Positions 5,465 to 5,989 of a stretch of 5,989 nt of DNA are shown here, in pieces. The notes under the pieces were generated by a model. It did not search any database, was not told the origin of the DNA, and saw only the letters and a list, made by a program, of their open reading frames with translations. Position 1 is the stretch's first letter. Each line of letters opens with the position of its first letter. The stretch is taken from assembly GCA_002329245.1 (NCBI GenBank), contig DCTG01000079.1, positions 499 through 6,487 on the forward strand, read 5' to 3'. A program made the translations under genes and the position numbers. The stretch comes from Clostridiales bacterium UBA1446. GTDB lineage: Bacteria > Bacillota > Clostridia > Oscillospirales > Oscillospiraceae.

Positions 5465-5599
5465 ATAGATGATGAGGGGAAATTCCAGGCGAAGCGCAAG
5501 CCAAACTGATAATACAAACTTGCATTAAGTATGGCCATCTGCTTTAAGATAACAGTTCGTTTGCAGAGTTGGTCGCGCCGAGCTCGGCGCGCCATTTTC
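5464..5599 (+). ncRNA. Candidate small RNA or structured 3' UTR
   Basis: About 136 bases between the possible promoter (5428-5457) and a strong terminator (5571-5598). The stretch has no ORF with a ribosome binding site, and shows local pairing such as GGC/GCC around 5489-5502 and a TGGCCA palindrome at 5532-5537. It does not match a riboswitch consensus that I recognise. The alternative is the long 3' UTR of the kinase operon, which would use the same terminator. Confidence 0.28.
5571..5599 (+). terminator. Strong plus-strand terminator hairpin
   Basis: CGCGCCGAG (5574-5582) pairs perfectly with CTCGGCGCG (5583-5591), an 18-bp palindrome that needs a few bases opened for the loop; GG/CC extends it past one bulged T. 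ATTTTCT follows at 5594-5600, giving plus-strand direction. It ends either the kinase operon or the candidate small RNA. On the minus strand no T-run follows, so termination of the Crp/Fnr gene from the other side is less certain. Confidence 0.72.
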
Positions 5600-5633
5600 T
5601 ATCCGTTACGCTTGCAATTGACATAAATCCTTC

Positions 5634-5989
5634 CTATTTCCGGGCAGCGCTGCTCCCCGGATTCGGTTTAATTGGACAAAGCGTAAACTCGTTTTTATGA
5701 AACCGGATCAGCCCCTCATCCCGCAGTTTGCCCAATTCCGTGGACATGGCGCTGCGGTCAACCGAGAGATAATCGGCCAGTTCCTGCCGGTTGAAGGGAA
5801 TCGTAAACGGGTTGCGCCGCTGTTTCCCGGCTTCCTCGGAAAGGTAGGACATGAGCTTTTCCCGCGTGCTCCGCTTCGAGATATGGCCGATTTTTTGCGT
5901 CAGCCGGATATTTTTATTTGCCAGAATGCCAAGCAGATTTCGAATCAGCGCGGCATGAAACGGGCAGGCGTTGCCGCAGGGTGTAAGAA
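5634..5989 (-). CDS. Crp/Fnr family transcriptional regulator, C-terminal part
   Basis: The frame is open to the right window edge, so the start and the cyclic-nucleotide-binding-like sensor domain are outside; 117 residues are visible. First comes PCGNACPFHAALIRNLLGIL, which matches the segment entering the long dimerisation helix (C-x3-CPFH), then NKNIRLTQKIGHISKRSTREKLMSYL. The HTH_Crp domain follows: NPFTIPFNRQELADYLSVDR, then SAMSTELGKLRDEGLIRFHKNEF. Aligned with E. coli CRP, R180 is kept (R of VDR) but E181 is Ser and R185 is Thr, so its DNA target should differ from the CRP site. The TAG stop is at 5634-5636 and a short basic tail precedes it. It is convergent with the kinase operon. 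The ligand is unknown. Confidence 0.9.
   Translation of the reverse strand, partial: LTPCGNACPFHAALIRNLLGILANKNIRLTQKIGHISKRSTREKLMSYLSEEAGKQRRNPFTIPFNRQELADYLSVDRSAMSTELGKLRDEGLIRFHKNEFTLCPIKPNPGSSAARK

Noticed and set aside
5469..5528. 19-codon plus-strand ORF (ATGATG start) in the region behind the kinase
   Set aside because: No Shine-Dalgarno sequence at a useful distance before either ATG and no recognisable peptide.
5464..5599. Riboswitch (cyclic-di-GMP GEMM, THF, fluoride and ZTP types were considered)
   Set aside because: Short pieces such as GCGCAAGCC look suggestive, but none of the consensus cores is present in order, and no gene follows on the plus strand.
5618..5623. Perfect TTGACA -35 hexamer on the plus strand
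   Set aside because: No -10 at 16-18 bp spacing; it lies beside the 3' end of a minus-strand gene and would drive antisense only.
5531..5626. 31-codon plus-strand ORF starting ATGGCC
   Set aside because: Runs through the terminator hairpin and lacks a ribosome binding site.

Overview
The window reads as a chromosomal segment of a mid-GC Gram-positive Clostridia, most likely from the Oscillospiraceae/Ruminococcaceae side. This is inferred from AGGAGG-type ribosome binding sites, sigma-A promoters with extended -10 elements, intrinsic terminators, and protein families typical of that group (a DegV paralogue, a DUF4342 protein, and a Crp/Fnr regulator with a Cys-x3-CPFH segment). There is no sign of a mobile element, CRISPR array, tRNA or rRNA.

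Layout. (1) 22-876 (+): DegV-family lipid-binding protein, closed by a strong GC-rich terminator at 901-944. (2) 945-1357: a 413-base gap without a confident gene. It holds an extended -10 promoter, a GC hairpin, a possible 36-residue arginine-rich ORF and the rest of a leader of about 255 nt. (3) 1358-2545 (+): GT-B fold, family-4 type glycosyltransferase. (4) 2585-2690: possible weak terminator, then a promoter overlaid by two inverted repeats and an ideal ribosome binding site. (5) 2696-5411 (+): a compact three-gene operon: a membrane protein with an N-terminal UBA-like domain (DUF4342 type), an OmpR/PhoB-type response regulator, and a sensor histidine kinase overlapping the regulator by 8 bases. 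(6) 5412-5633: a structured intergenic region with several dyads, a possible plus-strand promoter and a strong plus-strand terminator; a small RNA or a structured 3' UTR is possible. (7) 5634-5989 (-): the C-terminal part of a Crp/Fnr-family regulator whose start lies beyond the right edge.

How the genes may work together. The kinase and regulator form a complete two-component pair with all catalytic residues visible. Their co-transcription behind a membrane-anchored UBA-like protein suggests that this protein is either a modulator of the kinase or the main output of the pathway, probably an envelope or membrane response. The lipid-related neighbours (DegV, glycosyltransferase) fit an envelope theme but have separate promoters or terminators, so a shared function is only inference. 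The most interesting unexplained parts are the operator-like promoter of the three-gene operon and the structured region behind the kinase.
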